DNA of 64,000 nt from UBA9980 sp964436235 (GCA_964436235.1 CAYTCW010000001.1:45701-109700), one strand, 5' to 3'; counted from the stretch's first letter, positions 33,132-43,448 are shown. Numbers and translations: made by a program. Notes: generated from the letters alone by a model not told the origin.

Positions 33132-34685
33132 ATGCTTCATAGTAAAATTAAAGTTGATTTTATTTTAAAATATTTATGGACTGGATTCATCGTCAGTTTA
33201 TTTTTGGCGGTTCTGTCTGCGGCCGTTATGTCGCCTGCCTGCGGAGCATCATTATCTTCGGCAGCGGAGGTTTCGCACGGCGATAATATATTTTTGAATT
33301 TAGTGAAATATTACGCGCAAAGCGGCGACATCGACAGGGCTATGCTTGAATTGAAGAAATTAAGGCAGCTGGAACCGGCGAATATCGAGTATAAAAAGTT
33401 CGAGGAGGTATTGAGGGCCGAAAACGAAAAGTGGTCGCAAACTTTTTCAGCCGGCGCGAAAGAAGAGCCCGGCGTTTCCGCTCAGGTTTCTAAAAATTAT
33501 GCGCCATCGCAGGGTTCGGCCGTTAAAAGTTTTACGCCCGAAGACGACCTTCCGAAAGAAGTAATCGAAAAAAATGCGCTTCTGGCGAAGGGCCGTTTGC
33601 GTTACGTTTATGAACTTGTCGGCCGCGGCGAACAGGCGCAGGCTATATTAAAATTACGCGAAATAATTAAAGCCGAACCGCGTTTTTATGAAGCCAATAA
33701 TCTTCTCGGAGATCTTTATCTTTCCTCTAAAAATTATCAGGACGCGCTTCCGGCTTTTCAGGCCGCGCTTAAAATCAGGCAGGACGCGGAATTGAATTAT
33801 AAAATGGGGTTGTGCTATAAAGCTATTAACGACGCCGATAACGCCATCATACGCTTCGATACGGCCGTCAGAATGAATCCGGCGCACGAGCAGGCGAATT
33901 TGAATTTAGCTAATATATGGCGGTTTCGCAAGAATTTTAAGCTCGCGAAGGGATATTACGAGCAGGCGCTTAAGGCGAATTCGCGTCTGACGGAGGCTCA
34001 TCTGGGTATGGCCGACTGTATTTTCAACGAGGGAAATATCGACGAGGCTACCCGCGCTTATGCTTTTATAGTGACTAATTTTCCTGGCGAATATACAGGT
34101 TATCTCGGACTGGCCCGCATTTTAATTCATAATGCTCAGTACAAAGAGGCGCGCGTGGCCATATTAAAGGCGCGCGAAATAGTGCCTCAAAATTCCCAGA
34201 TCTACGAAATGCTCGGAATTCTTTCCTATAGCCAGAAAGACAACAAAAGCGCCATCGATAATTTTAAAAGGGCGGTCATGCTCGATTCAAATAATTTAAC
34301 CGCCTATCAGAGCCTTATAAATATACTCATCGACGAAAAAAAATTAGACGAAGCCCTTGTTCAGATAAAAAACTGTCTGGCTAAATTTCCCGCTAATCCA
34401 AGGCTTTATTATCTTGCCGGCATAATATATTCCGGCTTTAAAAACGACGCGCTCGCCCTTAAAAATCTCCTCGAATCTTATAAATTAGATAACGGAAATA
34501 TCGAAGTGATATTAGCCATAGCCATTATACATGAAAAAAATTTCAAATACAGGGAATCGCTCGATAAATACCGCGAGGCGCTTTTGATAGCCGAGGAAAA
34601 TAAGGATATGCGTTATATCAATAATATTCATGAGCGTATAGATATGCTGGAGAAAAAAATTGAAAAGTACCCTGAAGATAAATAA
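33132..34685 (+). CDS. Exported TPR-repeat protein
   Basis: 517 residues with a membrane/signal segment (about 14-38, GFIVSLFLAVLSAAVMSPACGA) and about eleven tetratricopeptide repeats (for example AQAILKLREIIKAEPRFYEANNL, AKGYYEQALKANSRLTEAHLGMA). It is probably a periplasmic or lipid-anchored scaffold, like TadD or PilF/PilW proteins that assist pilus secretins, but the identity is not certain. AAGGAG precedes the ATG. The thiT start overlaps its end by 26 bp. Confidence 0.78.
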   Translation: MLHSKIKVDFILKYLWTGFIVSLFLAVLSAAVMSPACGASLSSAAEVSHGDNIFLNLVKYYAQSGDIDRAMLELKKLRQLEPANIEYKKFEEVLRAENEKWSQTFSAGAKEEPGVSAQVSKNYAPSQGSAVKSFTPEDDLPKEVIEKNALLAKGRLRYVYELVGRGEQAQAILKLREIIKAEPRFYEANNLLGDLYLSSKNYQDALPAFQAALKIRQDAELNYKMGLCYKAINDADNAIIRFDTAVRMNPAHEQANLNLANIWRFRKNFKLAKGYYEQALKANSRLTEAHLGMADCIFNEGNIDEATRAYAFIVTNFPGEYTGYLGLARILIHNAQYKEARVAILKAREIVPQNSQIYEMLGILSYSQKDNKSAIDNFKRAVMLDSNNLTAYQSLINILIDEKKLDEALVQIKNCLAKFPANPRLYYLAGIIYSGFKNDALALKNLLESYKLDNGNIEVILAIAIIHEKNFKYRESLDKYREALLIAEENKDMRYINNIHERIDMLEKKIEKYPEDK

Positions 34686-35184
34686 AAGAACGCGCTTTCT
34701 TGTGGAATGCTCGCTGGCGTGCGCTATGGGGTATGTTTTATCGCATATAAGAATTTTTACGATGCCTCAGGGCGGTTCGGTCACGCTCGCGCCCGTAGCG
34801 ATTATTATGGTATCGCTTACCTCCGGTTTCAAAGCCGGCGCTGCGGCGGGAGTTCTGCTGGGGCTTCTCAGAATTATTACCAGCGGCCATGTTATAGGAT
34901 GGGCGCAGGCCGTTCTCGATTATCCGGCGGCTTATTCGGCTCTTGCCATAGCGGCTTTCGCTCCCCGTAAAGACGCCTTAACCGTAGTCGCTTTTTCGCT
35001 GGCGGCCTTCGCGTTAAAAACGGCGGCGCATATATATTCGGGGTATTTATTTTTCGGCGGCAGCATTAAGGTTTCGCTCGTTTATAATATGTCGCATTCC
35101 CTGCCCGAAGCGGCTTTGTGTTCATTAGCGCTTTACGCCTTAATTAAAAACGGAGCGATTATTAAATTAAAAACTGATTTTTAA
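34660..35184 (+). CDS. thiT: Thiamine ECF transporter substrate-binding subunit ThiT
   Basis: A 174-residue integral membrane S-component with about six helices. The ThiT signatures MPQGGSVTLAP and AVLDYPAAYSAL are present. It would bind thiamine and work with a shared EcfAA'T module, not seen here. The start is a TTG at 34660 with GGAG seven bases upstream, inside the TPR gene; no TPP riboswitch can fit before it. Confidence 0.85.
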   Translation: MKSTLKINKRTRFLVECSLACAMGYVLSHIRIFTMPQGGSVTLAPVAIIMVSLTSGFKAGAAAGVLLGLLRIITSGHVIGWAQAVLDYPAAYSALAIAAFAPRKDALTVVAFSLAAFALKTAAHIYSGYLFFGGSIKVSLVYNMSHSLPEAALCSLALYALIKNGAIIKLKTDF

Positions 35185-35203
35185 AAATTATGGAGGTTAT
35201 TAT

Positions 35204-38095
35204 ATGGCAGCCGATCTTGATATTTTATTGCTGCAGTTGAATTCGACCAAACCGCAGGAGAAACGCAAAGCCATAGCATTAATCGAAAAAAACGCATGCG
35301 TCCAGGCCGCTCCTGCCCTGGTAGGTATTTTGACGGCCGAAAAAGACGAAGCCATGCGCGCGGCCGCCGCTAAAGCCCTCGGAGCGCTTGACTGCGCATC
35401 TGCCGAAGGCGCTTTGCTCGCGGCTATGGAAAGCGGCTCTGACGAGGTGTCTTACTTTGCCGCGAATTCCTTAGCCGCTATAAATCCCGACGGCTGCGCC
35501 CTTAAAATATATTCTTTGATGAATGAGAATTCCGCTCTTTCAGAAAGGGCTTTTTACTGGTACGCTCAAACTTTGTTAAAAATGGGCGGCGGCAGTTTTT
35601 CTTATCTTGTTTCTCTTCTTGAAATTAAGTCGTGGACTAAAAGAAGAATAATCGGCGATCTTCTTGCCGGCGCCGGAGAAGCGGCCGAGCCTTTTTTGAT
35701 CAACGGTCTCTGCGATGGTAATTCCGACCGCCGTTTCTGGTGCGCTAATATTCTGGGTAAAATAGGGGCGCGCGACGCGGTGGACGCTCTGGTCAAATTC
35801 GTCGACGACGAAAATAACGACGTAAGAACGGCTGTGATAACTTCGCTCGGCGAAATCGGAAACAAGCAGGCCATAGACGTACTTAAAAAAAATCTTAAAA
35901 ATCCAAAAAAAGAAGTCCGCCATAAATCCATCGAAATTCTCGGCCGCTTCGGCGAAGAAATCGTCGAATCTTTAGTAGAATCGCTGAGCGACGATTACTG
36001 GTATGTAAGAGATTGCGCCTGCCGCGCGCTGGCCAAGCTCGGCAAAAAAGTCGTGCCTCATCTGGCAAAAGCCTACCGCAACGGCAATGAAGATATAAGA
36101 ATATCGGCCATTAAAGCTTTATATGAAACGGGCATCGATTCTTTAGAAGTATTGATAACCGCTCTATCCGATAATTATGAACCGATATGTAAAAAAGCTG
36201 CCGACGCGATAGCTAAAATAGGAAAACCCGCGTTAGACAGGCTTGTTGAGGTTTATAAGACGGCGGGCATTACGCCGCAGGTAAGAAAGTGGATAGTTTA
36301 CATAATGGGCGAAACGGCCGGAGGATCAAAAGACAGGGCCGTCAGCGAAATTATACTCGACGCCCTTGAATCGAAAGAATTAATGATGAGATACGGCGCG
36401 GTGTGCGCTTTGAAAAATTCGCGCGACGCTAAAACGATCGAATTGCTCATAGGCCTTTTAGCCGACATACACGAGGAAATAAGGGAAAAAGCAGTTGAAA
36501 ACCTCATGTTTATGCGTGAACACGCGTTAGAGCCTTTAATAAAATCGTTAAACCATGAAAACTGGGTGGTCAGAAAAAATGCGGCTTACGTACTCGGCCG
36601 TTTCGGAGCGATGGCGATCGGCGAACTGATGAAAGTGCTTGAAAAAGGCGATGAAAATTCACGATATTGGGCCATTAAAGCCCTCGGGCAGATCGGCGTG
36701 GCGGCGAGCGAACCGCTTTTAAACTCCCTTGACGATCCAGACTGGCAGGTCAGAAAAAATTCGGCCGATTCGCTCGGCGAAATAGGTTCGCAGGTAATAA
36801 AACCACTCATTAACCAGCTTTTGAAAAATAAGCCGGCCCTTAATTCTAATTTGTTTTACTGGTCTGAATATGTACTTATAAATATAGGCGAGGAAACCAT
36901 ACCTTATTTAGGCCGTTTGATCCAGGCGGACAGTCCCGATATGCGAATTCTGGCGGTCGGGGTTCTCGGCCGGTTCACTAAAAAACGCGAGGCATTTCAA
37001 TATATTAAAGACGCGGTTCACGACGAAAACGGAGAGGTGTCGAGACGCGCGGTGGAATGTCTCGGCGCCTTCAAAGAAAACGAGGTCGCTCAGCTTCTTT
37101 TAGATATAGCCGAGAAAACCGCGGAAGACGATGAGATGAACCTTGCCATAGTTAATTCGCTGTCGAAGCTCGAGTATGAGCCGGCCCTCGATTACCTTTA
37201 CAGAATGCTTAAATCGTCTAAATGGGTAATCCGGCATAAAACGATCGCGGCTTTATATAACCTGAATGAAAAAATCCGGGAATCTTTTGACATCGATAAA
37301 ATAACGGCCGCACTCGGAGACGATGTTTATATGGTAGCCGAGGCTGCCGCCGGCTTTCTTGCCTCCCTTAAAAGCGAACGGGCGCAAATCGCCGTGGTCA
37401 GGCTTTTGAAAGAAAATAAATTCGTTGGTCCCGTTCTGGAATCGCTTTCGCGCAATCCGGAGTTTAAAAGTAAAGACCTTATTTTTTCTTATATAAAAGA
37501 CCCCGATAAAAAAATTAGAACTAAGGCAGCCGCCGTTATCGGATTAATAGGCAATAAATCCGACGCCGCCAGGTTAGCTTCGTTAGTCAATGACGATTAT
37601 ATCAACGTTAGAATGGCCGCGCTTCACGCTATTAACGCCATTAATTCCAGATATTGCCAGCATCCTCAGACCGCTTTTTCGGATTTGGAGGAAATCGACG
37701 AGCCGAAGGAAAGCGGCGCGGTGTTAAACGAAGCAGTTCAATTTTATCAAGCGGGGCTTTATTACGCTAAAAACGGCGAGACCGAAAAAGCTCTTACTTC
37801 ATATCAGAAAGCTATTTTAGCCGATCCGTTTTACGTGGAAGCTTATTGCAAAATCGGCCTGCTTCTCGAGGAAAAGGGTTATTATGAAAAAGCCTCGGCT
37901 TTTTTGAAAAAAGCGATAGAGATATCGCCGGATTTCGCTTTAGCGCACCTTTATCTTGGAATAGTGCTGAGTATGATGGGACGCAATTTCGACGCGGTCG
38001 GCGAATTGAAAAAAGTCATCAAACTCGAAAGTGAAAGCGAGATGGCCGTAACCGCAAAAAAAATAATCGAAAAAATAAAAAAGAATATGAGATAA
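35204..38095 (+). CDS. Giant HEAT-repeat protein with C-terminal TPRs
   Basis: 963 residues: about 25 HEAT repeats (residues 1-830, for example DDYWYVRDCACRALAKLGKK, HENWVVRKNAAYVLGRFG, DPDWQVRKNSADSLGEIG) followed by three TPRs (about 850-955, GETEKALTSYQKAILADPFY). There is no signal peptide, so it is probably cytoplasmic. It shares the WxVRxxA(A/C) pattern with the 804-residue protein at 22953, which suggests paralogy. It lies between thiT and miaA with a GGAGG site. No enzymatic domain is visible and its partner is unknown. Confidence 0.85.
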   Translation: MAADLDILLLQLNSTKPQEKRKAIALIEKNACVQAAPALVGILTAEKDEAMRAAAAKALGALDCASAEGALLAAMESGSDEVSYFAANSLAAINPDGCALKIYSLMNENSALSERAFYWYAQTLLKMGGGSFSYLVSLLEIKSWTKRRIIGDLLAGAGEAAEPFLINGLCDGNSDRRFWCANILGKIGARDAVDALVKFVDDENNDVRTAVITSLGEIGNKQAIDVLKKNLKNPKKEVRHKSIEILGRFGEEIVESLVESLSDDYWYVRDCACRALAKLGKKVVPHLAKAYRNGNEDIRISAIKALYETGIDSLEVLITALSDNYEPICKKAADAIAKIGKPALDRLVEVYKTAGITPQVRKWIVYIMGETAGGSKDRAVSEIILDALESKELMMRYGAVCALKNSRDAKTIELLIGLLADIHEEIREKAVENLMFMREHALEPLIKSLNHENWVVRKNAAYVLGRFGAMAIGELMKVLEKGDENSRYWAIKALGQIGVAASEPLLNSLDDPDWQVRKNSADSLGEIGSQVIKPLINQLLKNKPALNSNLFYWSEYVLINIGEETIPYLGRLIQADSPDMRILAVGVLGRFTKKREAFQYIKDAVHDENGEVSRRAVECLGAFKENEVAQLLLDIAEKTAEDDEMNLAIVNSLSKLEYEPALDYLYRMLKSSKWVIRHKTIAALYNLNEKIRESFDIDKITAALGDDVYMVAEAAAGFLASLKSERAQIAVVRLLKENKFVGPVLESLSRNPEFKSKDLIFSYIKDPDKKIRTKAAAVIGLIGNKSDAARLASLVNDDYINVRMAALHAINAINSRYCQHPQTAFSDLEEIDEPKESGAVLNEAVQFYQAGLYYAKNGETEKALTSYQKAILADPFYVEAYCKIGLLLEEKGYYEKASAFLKKAIEISPDFALAHLYLGIVLSMMGRNFDAVGELKKVIKLESESEMAVTAKKIIEKIKKNMR

Positions 38096-38175
38096 CGGAA
38101 ATCTTCCGCCGCGTTTTCGGTAGTTATAAAAAAATCGGGCCGGGCGCGGTAAAAAATAAAAAAGACAGGTATATT

Positions 38176-39135
38176 ATGAATGGCGCGGTAAAAACAGGAA
38201 AAAAAAATAATTTAGTTCCCGTTATCATAGGCCCTACGGCTTCGGGCAAAACTTCTCTTGCGATAAAAATCGCTTTAGAATTAGGGGCCGAGATTATATC
38301 GTGCGATTCCCGCCAGATATATAAATTCATGGATATAGGAACGGCTAAACCTTCCCGGGAGCAGCTTAATTCGGTCACTCACCATCTGATCGATATAATC
38401 ACTCCCGACCTTTCGTTTTCTTATGCGGATTTTGCAGCGGAGGCCGCCGTAAAGATCAAAGAAATATTCGGCCGCGGCAGATTACCGATAATAGTCGGCG
38501 GCACCGGCTTTTATCTTGACGGTTTAATCAACGGCATTTCTCAGATACCGCAATTCGATCAGAATGAAGCCCGGCGGCTCCGCGACGGTCTCGAACTTGA
38601 AGAAACCGCTTTTTTAGTGAGCGAGTTAAGAAAATTGGATATGGAGTCCGCTTCACGCATAAAATATAATGACAGGCAGAGATTAGTCAGGGCTATAATC
38701 GTATCTAAACTTTCAGGCGCCCCCTTTTCGGCTTATAAGGACGCGCGGGAAAAAAACAATGAATATAATTATTTAATTTTTGGATTGACAAAATCAAGGG
38801 AACTGCTATATAATAATATAAACTTACGGGTTGATGAAATGTTTAGCGATAATCTCGTCGAAGAGGTGGAGTCTTTACTAAAAAAAGGATATAGTCAGTT
38901 TATGCCGGGAATGAAATCCATAGGGTATCAGGAATGTTTGGAGCATATCAGCGGCCGGATATCTGTTGAAGACGCGCGGGCGCTGATCAAGCAGAACACC
39001 AGAAATTACGCTAAAAGACAGCTTACTTATTTCAAGCGTTTTAAGTTTAAGAATTGGTTTGAAAAAGACGATATTTCTATTAACGACTCAAAAGTATATG
39101 AAGCGGTAATAGCTGATATTTCTAAAAATATATAA
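38176..39135 (+). CDS. miaA: tRNA dimethylallyltransferase MiaA
   Basis: 319 residues. It transfers the dimethylallyl group to A37 of tRNAs that read U-starting codons. Motifs include the P-loop GPTASGKTSLA, ISCDSRQIYKFMDIGTAKPS, VGGTGFYLDGL and the C-terminal RNA-binding segment QNTRNYAKRQLTYFKRF. It is followed directly by hfq, as in many bacteria. A 5-bp hairpin-like CGGAA/TTCCG in the 80-bp upstream spacer is too weak to call. Confidence 0.96.
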   Translation: MNGAVKTGKKNNLVPVIIGPTASGKTSLAIKIALELGAEIISCDSRQIYKFMDIGTAKPSREQLNSVTHHLIDIITPDLSFSYADFAAEAAVKIKEIFGRGRLPIIVGGTGFYLDGLINGISQIPQFDQNEARRLRDGLELEETAFLVSELRKLDMESASRIKYNDRQRLVRAIIVSKLSGAPFSAYKDAREKNNEYNYLIFGLTKSRELLYNNINLRVDEMFSDNLVEEVESLLKKGYSQFMPGMKSIGYQECLEHISGRISVEDARALIKQNTRNYAKRQLTYFKRFKFKNWFEKDDISINDSKVYEAVIADISKNI

Positions 39136-39151
39136 AGAGGTGCGGTCTATA

Positions 39152-39421
39152 ATGAGTAAAGTTAATATCCAGGATGTTTTTTTAAATGCGGTAAGAAAAG
39201 ATAAGATACCCATAACCATATATACCATGAACGGCGTTAAAATAATGGGAAACGTTATATCTTTCGACACATTTACCGTCATGCTCAATACGAATGTGGG
39301 CCAGCAGCTTATATTCAAACACGCCGTATCTACGATTATTCCTTCTAAAAACGTAAGCCTTTTGATAGAAGATGAAAATAAAATAAAACCGTCTTCTGAA
39401 AACTCCGCCGATTCTAAATAG
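39152..39421 (+). CDS. hfq: RNA chaperone Hfq
   Basis: An 89-residue Sm-like RNA chaperone: NIQDVFLNAVRKDKIPITIY (Sm1; Q in the proximal pocket), SFDTFTVML, and the Sm2 motif FKHAVSTI (the usual is YKHAIST; Lys and His kept, Tyr is Phe). A 20-residue acidic/polar C-terminal tail follows. I chose ATG 39152 because AGAGGTG lies about 8 bp upstream; a GTG at 39140 overlaps that ribosome site. It is operonic with miaA (16 bp gap). Confidence 0.95.
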   Translation: MSKVNIQDVFLNAVRKDKIPITIYTMNGVKIMGNVISFDTFTVMLNTNVGQQLIFKHAVSTIIPSKNVSLLIEDENKIKPSSENSADSK

Positions 39422-39502
39422 AACCCCGTCCGTACTACACGGTTTTCGTTAAATGCTGAAAATATATCGAGTGTATTAAGGGGGCTTAACAGTTAAACAA
39501 TT

Positions 39503-41254
39503 ATGTCAGAATTTTTAAGAAAAAAGAAAATAGGCCAGATATTTATTGAAATGGGCGTCATTGACGAGCAAAAGTTAGATTGGGCGCTCGAAAAACAACA
39601 GGAGACCAATCAGCTTTTAGGCCAGACGCTTCTTGCAGCCGGTTACATAACCGAAGACGATCTTGCTATAGCCCTTGCCAAGCAGTTTGACGTGCCCTAT
39701 ATCGATTTAAAAGACGTAACGGTTTCGGAAGAAGCTAAAAGATCCGTACCGCCTAATTTATTGCAGGGCGGTGAGCTGGTTCCTCTCGAAATAATAGACA
39801 AAACGCTTACTATAGCTGTCTGCGATCCTACTAATTATGAATTGTTCGACAGGCTTTCGACCGTTACGGGTTACGAAGTAAAATACGTCCTTTCCACTCA
39901 AACTCAAATCCGCGAGTTTTTAGGCCTTGAAAAACCCGAAGCGCCCGCGGAGGGCGGCGGCGAAGGCGGAGAGGCTGAAGCCCAGAACGACGATCCGGTA
40001 TCCGACGTTAATCTCGAATTTGAAAGCGAGAGCGAAGAAGACGGCGGAAAGGCCGATATATTAAAGCAGCAGGCCGATCAAAAACCTATTATATTATTGG
40101 TCAATAAAATAATATTGACCGCCGTTAACGCCAGGGTGTCCGATATTCACATAGAATCGTGGGAAACTAAGGTTCTTGTGAGGTTCCGTTCGGACGGCGT
40201 GCTCGTCGAAAAAATGACGATAGCTAAAAAGGCCGGCCCGGCAATGATTTCGCGTATTAAAATTATGTCCGATCTTAATATAGCCGAAAGATCGGTCCCG
40301 CAGGACGGCGCTTTTTCGATTAAGCTCGGCAAAAAAAGCGTCGACTTCCGTGTGTCCATAATACCCTGCGCCGAAGGAGAATGCGCGTGCTTGCGTATCC
40401 TCGCTAAAGAAAATCTTAAACTCGATCTTCAGGCATTGGGTTTCAGTCCCGAAGAATTCGACAGATTCAACCGCGCTATTAGAAGGCCGTACGGAATTAT
40501 TCTGGTTTCCGGCCCTACCGGTTCCGGTAAAACCACTACTCTCTACGCCGCGCTTCAATCGCTCAACGACTCCGAAACTAAAATCATTACCGCGGAAGAT
40601 CCCGTGGAATATAAACTGGCGGGCTTGAACCAGATCAACGTTAAAATCAATAAAACCGATCCCGACCGTTCGCTTACCTTCGCTAAGGCGCTTAAAGCCA
40701 TGCTGCGTCATGACCCCGATATAATACTCCTCGGAGAAATCCGTGATCACGAAACCGCGGATATAGCCATCAAAGCGGCCCTTACGGGTCACTTAGTTTT
40801 CTCTACGGTCCACGCGAATAACGCCATCGACGTTATAGGCCGTATGGCTGATATGGATATCGACCGCTACCTTCTCGCGGCCGCGTTTATCCAGGTTATC
40901 GCCCAGCGTCTCGTCAAGGTAATATGCAAAAACTGCATGCAGGAATATTCTCCGACCGAAGATGAATATAAATTCGCCGATCTTCTTAAACCTGAGCACC
41001 GTGAAATAAAATATTACCTCGGAGCGGGCTGCAAGGATTGCGGCGGTAAAGGATATAAGGGCAGGGCCGCGGTTTATGAAATATTGGATATCGACGACGA
41101 AATACGCGCCATGATAGCCGGCGGCAATTCGCTTTACGAAATTAAAAAAGCCGGCCTTGAAAAAGGCATGAGCACGATCCATGGTTCGGTTCTCACAAAA
41201 ATAAAAAAAGGCGAGACGACCATACAGGAATTAGTAAGATTGAACGCGGCATAA
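39503..41254 (+). CDS. pilB: Type IV pilus/type II secretion assembly ATPase PilB/GspE
   Basis: 583 residues: N-terminal T2SSE_N domain (about 1-140, VIDEQKLDWALEKQ, LAIALAKQFDVPYIDL), an acidic linker, then the ATPase core with Walker A GPTGSGKTTT (about 336-345), TAEDPVEY, Walker B MLRHDPDIILLGEIRD and the His box STVHANN. Two Cys pairs (CKNC and CKDC) form the usual zinc site. Three residues before the next terminator end the unit. No clear Shine-Dalgarno lies within 15 bp of the ATG (AAGGGGG is about 18 bp away). Confidence 0.93.
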   Translation: MSEFLRKKKIGQIFIEMGVIDEQKLDWALEKQQETNQLLGQTLLAAGYITEDDLAIALAKQFDVPYIDLKDVTVSEEAKRSVPPNLLQGGELVPLEIIDKTLTIAVCDPTNYELFDRLSTVTGYEVKYVLSTQTQIREFLGLEKPEAPAEGGGEGGEAEAQNDDPVSDVNLEFESESEEDGGKADILKQQADQKPIILLVNKIILTAVNARVSDIHIESWETKVLVRFRSDGVLVEKMTIAKKAGPAMISRIKIMSDLNIAERSVPQDGAFSIKLGKKSVDFRVSIIPCAEGECACLRILAKENLKLDLQALGFSPEEFDRFNRAIRRPYGIILVSGPTGSGKTTTLYAALQSLNDSETKIITAEDPVEYKLAGLNQINVKINKTDPDRSLTFAKALKAMLRHDPDIILLGEIRDHETADIAIKAALTGHLVFSTVHANNAIDVIGRMADMDIDRYLLAAAFIQVIAQRLVKVICKNCMQEYSPTEDEYKFADLLKPEHREIKYYLGAGCKDCGGKGYKGRAAVYEILDIDDEIRAMIAGGNSLYEIKKAGLEKGMSTIHGSVLTKIKKGETTIQELVRLNAA

Positions 41255-41295
41255 TTAGCCGTTGTTATAAATTATCCGGTTTCATAAAAAAAGAG

Positions 41296-41324
41296 GGGGC
41301 GTGCTCCGTACGCTCCTTTTTTTT
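41296..41324 (+). terminator. Intrinsic terminator after pilB
   Basis: GGGGCGT (41296-41302) pairs with ACGCTCC (41310-41316, one G.U) around a 7-nt loop and is followed by eight Ts. It separates pilB from pilM. Confidence 0.85.
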
Positions 41325-41434
41325 ATAAAAAAAATTGTTTTTTTCTTTTTTTTGCCGATTAGTAAGGTAGTGAAAAAATATCGGAAGCAATTTATATTCA
41401 TACTTATACCTATTCTATATTTTTGGAGTATTAA

Positions 41435-42496
41435 ATGGCGAGGCCTTTAGTTTGCATAGATCTTGGTTCGAAGTTTATAAAAGCGGCCGTTCTTAAATCG
41501 AAAAAGGACGGCGACAGGCATGTGACGCTTTCGAAGTTCGGAATGGTTGAAACGCCCGAAAAATCCATGGTCAATGTTTTTTCGGATAAGCCGGTAGCCA
41601 AGCCCAAGGAAATGCAGGCTAAACTTAACGAGCTTGTCGCTAAAACCGGAGTTAAAGGCTATGACGCGCTTTTATTGATCCCCGACTATCTGGCGGTTGC
41701 AAACTGGCTTAATATGCCCGTCAAGGCCAAAGATGCCATTGAAAAGTCCATTCCTTCGACTTTAAGCCCGCTTCTGCCGCTCGAACTCGATAAATGGTTT
41801 TACGATTATCAAATTGTTGAAAACTCCAAAAAGCAGACTACCGTAGTTGCGCAGGCCATACTTAAAAGTAATTTATTCGATCTCGGCGATCTGGTGGCTA
41901 ACGCCGGCCTTAATATTACGGGAATCGATACGACTTTTTTTAATTTGATGAATTTATTGCATCCTTATTATACCGATCCCGAAGTTGAAAAGAAGAATAT
42001 AGCGGTCGTTTATCTTGGCCATGAGGCCACGACCGTGGCGTTTTTAAAAGAAAGCGTCATAAAAAGTTCACGCTCGCTTCCGCTCGGCGGCGCTTCGTTC
42101 ACAAAAAATATAATGGAAGCCCGAAGATGCGATGAGGTCGCGGCTGAAAAAATAAAAAAAGAAGAGGAAATATTTTTAAAAGACAATCCGGATAAGCAGA
42201 ATAAAGTAGAACTTTATAACATTATAAAACCTTCTTTCGGCGAGCTTATAAAAGGGATATATAACTCAATAGATCAGTATCTGGCGAGATTCCGCGAATT
42301 CAAGATACATGAAATAGTGCTTTGCGGCGGCACATCCAATTTCCGTAATATCAATAACGCCATGCAGCTGCATTTAAACACTAAAACCGTTATGCTTTCG
42401 GAAATCATTACCATAGATTCAACCGCTAAAGCCGTGCTGGGCGAGGATGAAAAAAACTGTCTGCAATGCTGTATAGGCGGTCTTTTAAGAAATTGA
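41435..42496 (+). CDS. pilM: Type IV pilus assembly protein PilM
   Basis: 353 residues with the actin-like fold of PilM: CIDLGSKFIKAAVL at the phosphate-1 site, VVYLGHEATTVAFL and EIVLCGGTSNFRNINNAMQ. Cytoplasmic PilM binds the N-terminus of PilN and links the inner-membrane PilNO platform to the ATPases. GGAG lies seven bases before the ATG. It starts the pilM-pilN-pilO-pilP-like-pilC set. Confidence 0.9.
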   Translation: MARPLVCIDLGSKFIKAAVLKSKKDGDRHVTLSKFGMVETPEKSMVNVFSDKPVAKPKEMQAKLNELVAKTGVKGYDALLLIPDYLAVANWLNMPVKAKDAIEKSIPSTLSPLLPLELDKWFYDYQIVENSKKQTTVVAQAILKSNLFDLGDLVANAGLNITGIDTTFFNLMNLLHPYYTDPEVEKKNIAVVYLGHEATTVAFLKESVIKSSRSLPLGGASFTKNIMEARRCDEVAAEKIKKEEEIFLKDNPDKQNKVELYNIIKPSFGELIKGIYNSIDQYLARFREFKIHEIVLCGGTSNFRNINNAMQLHLNTKTVMLSEIITIDSTAKAVLGEDEKNCLQCCIGGLLRN

Positions 42497-42581
42497 AAAA
42501 ATATGGCGGTACTTATAAAGTGAGACCAATGGCTTGTGAAAATATATTTCCTGTAATATTTGTGAAAAGGGGGAATGCTCT

Positions 42582-43448
42582 ATGAAGATGAAGATGGATC
42601 TTCTGCCTTCTCAATATAAGTGCGTTCCCCGCGACTGGCGCGCGATTATAATTTTGATTATAGTCATTATAACCATACCGGCGATGTGGTTCGGTCTTCA
42701 AAAATACCACGAGTACGCCATCGAAAAAATAGGAAAAGCCAATGAGGAAGAAATAAAAGAACTCGGCGAAAGAATAACTACTTTAACCAATGAAATCGCC
42801 CAGTTAGATAACCAGCTCGGCAAAGCCATGATCTCGCGTGAAAAAATAAAGGAAATTAACGAGCGCATAGATTTTTTCAACAGAATTTATCAAAAATCTT
42901 TTTCATGGTATGAATTTTTTGATAAACTCGAAAGATTGACGCCGGGCGAAGTTTGGGTTAAGAGCATAAACATTCAGGGCGATAATTTAAAAGACCAGAA
43001 ATTTACGGTCGTTTGCGAATCAAAAGAGCCTTACCATGCGCCGGAATTTTTGAAAAACCTTATGATGAATCGAGAATTCGCGCCGCCTGATGATGAAAAA
43101 AATTCGGTTTTTCTTCAAAAAGTCGAAATCAATCAGGCGTTCGGTTATGAATTCAGCCTCGAATTTAAATTTTTTCCTTTTAAAAAGCTGATGGTCGAAC
43201 CTGAAAAAATATTGATGCATTTAAAAGATCAGATCGAATTGAAAGCTTTCGTAGTCAACATAGTTGAGCAGAAGAAGCAGCTTGCAGCCGGAACTTTCAA
43301 TGTAGATGTGGTTAATTTAGATGGTAACGTGGTTTATGATCAGGTGAACGGAATTATCAGAGCCTTTAAAACAGGCAAAGGTTTTATAAAAATATCGACT
43401 TCCGACAAAAAATTCACTACGACCATCGATTATGAAGTTGTGAAGTAA
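42582..43448 (+). CDS. pilN: Type IV pilus assembly protein PilN
   Basis: 288 residues: a short cytoplasmic head with the PilM-binding-type motif (MDLLPSQYK, near the INLLP motif of PilN), a membrane helix (about 20-42), a coiled-coil (45-95) and a periplasmic ferredoxin-like domain. It is longer than typical PilN (about 180-200); a C-terminal extra beta-rich module (about 210-288) is unassigned. AAGGGGG precedes the ATG. Confidence 0.82.
   Translation: MKMKMDLLPSQYKCVPRDWRAIIILIIVIITIPAMWFGLQKYHEYAIEKIGKANEEEIKELGERITTLTNEIAQLDNQLGKAMISREKIKEINERIDFFNRIYQKSFSWYEFFDKLERLTPGEVWVKSINIQGDNLKDQKFTVVCESKEPYHAPEFLKNLMMNREFAPPDDEKNSVFLQKVEINQAFGYEFSLEFKFFPFKKLMVEPEKILMHLKDQIELKAFVVNIVEQKKQLAAGTFNVDVVNLDGNVVYDQVNGIIRAFKTGKGFIKISTSDKKFTTTIDYEVVK

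Noticed and set aside
38096..38175. CGGAAATCTTCCG hairpin before miaA
   Set aside because: Only a 5-bp stem with no T-run; likely chance.
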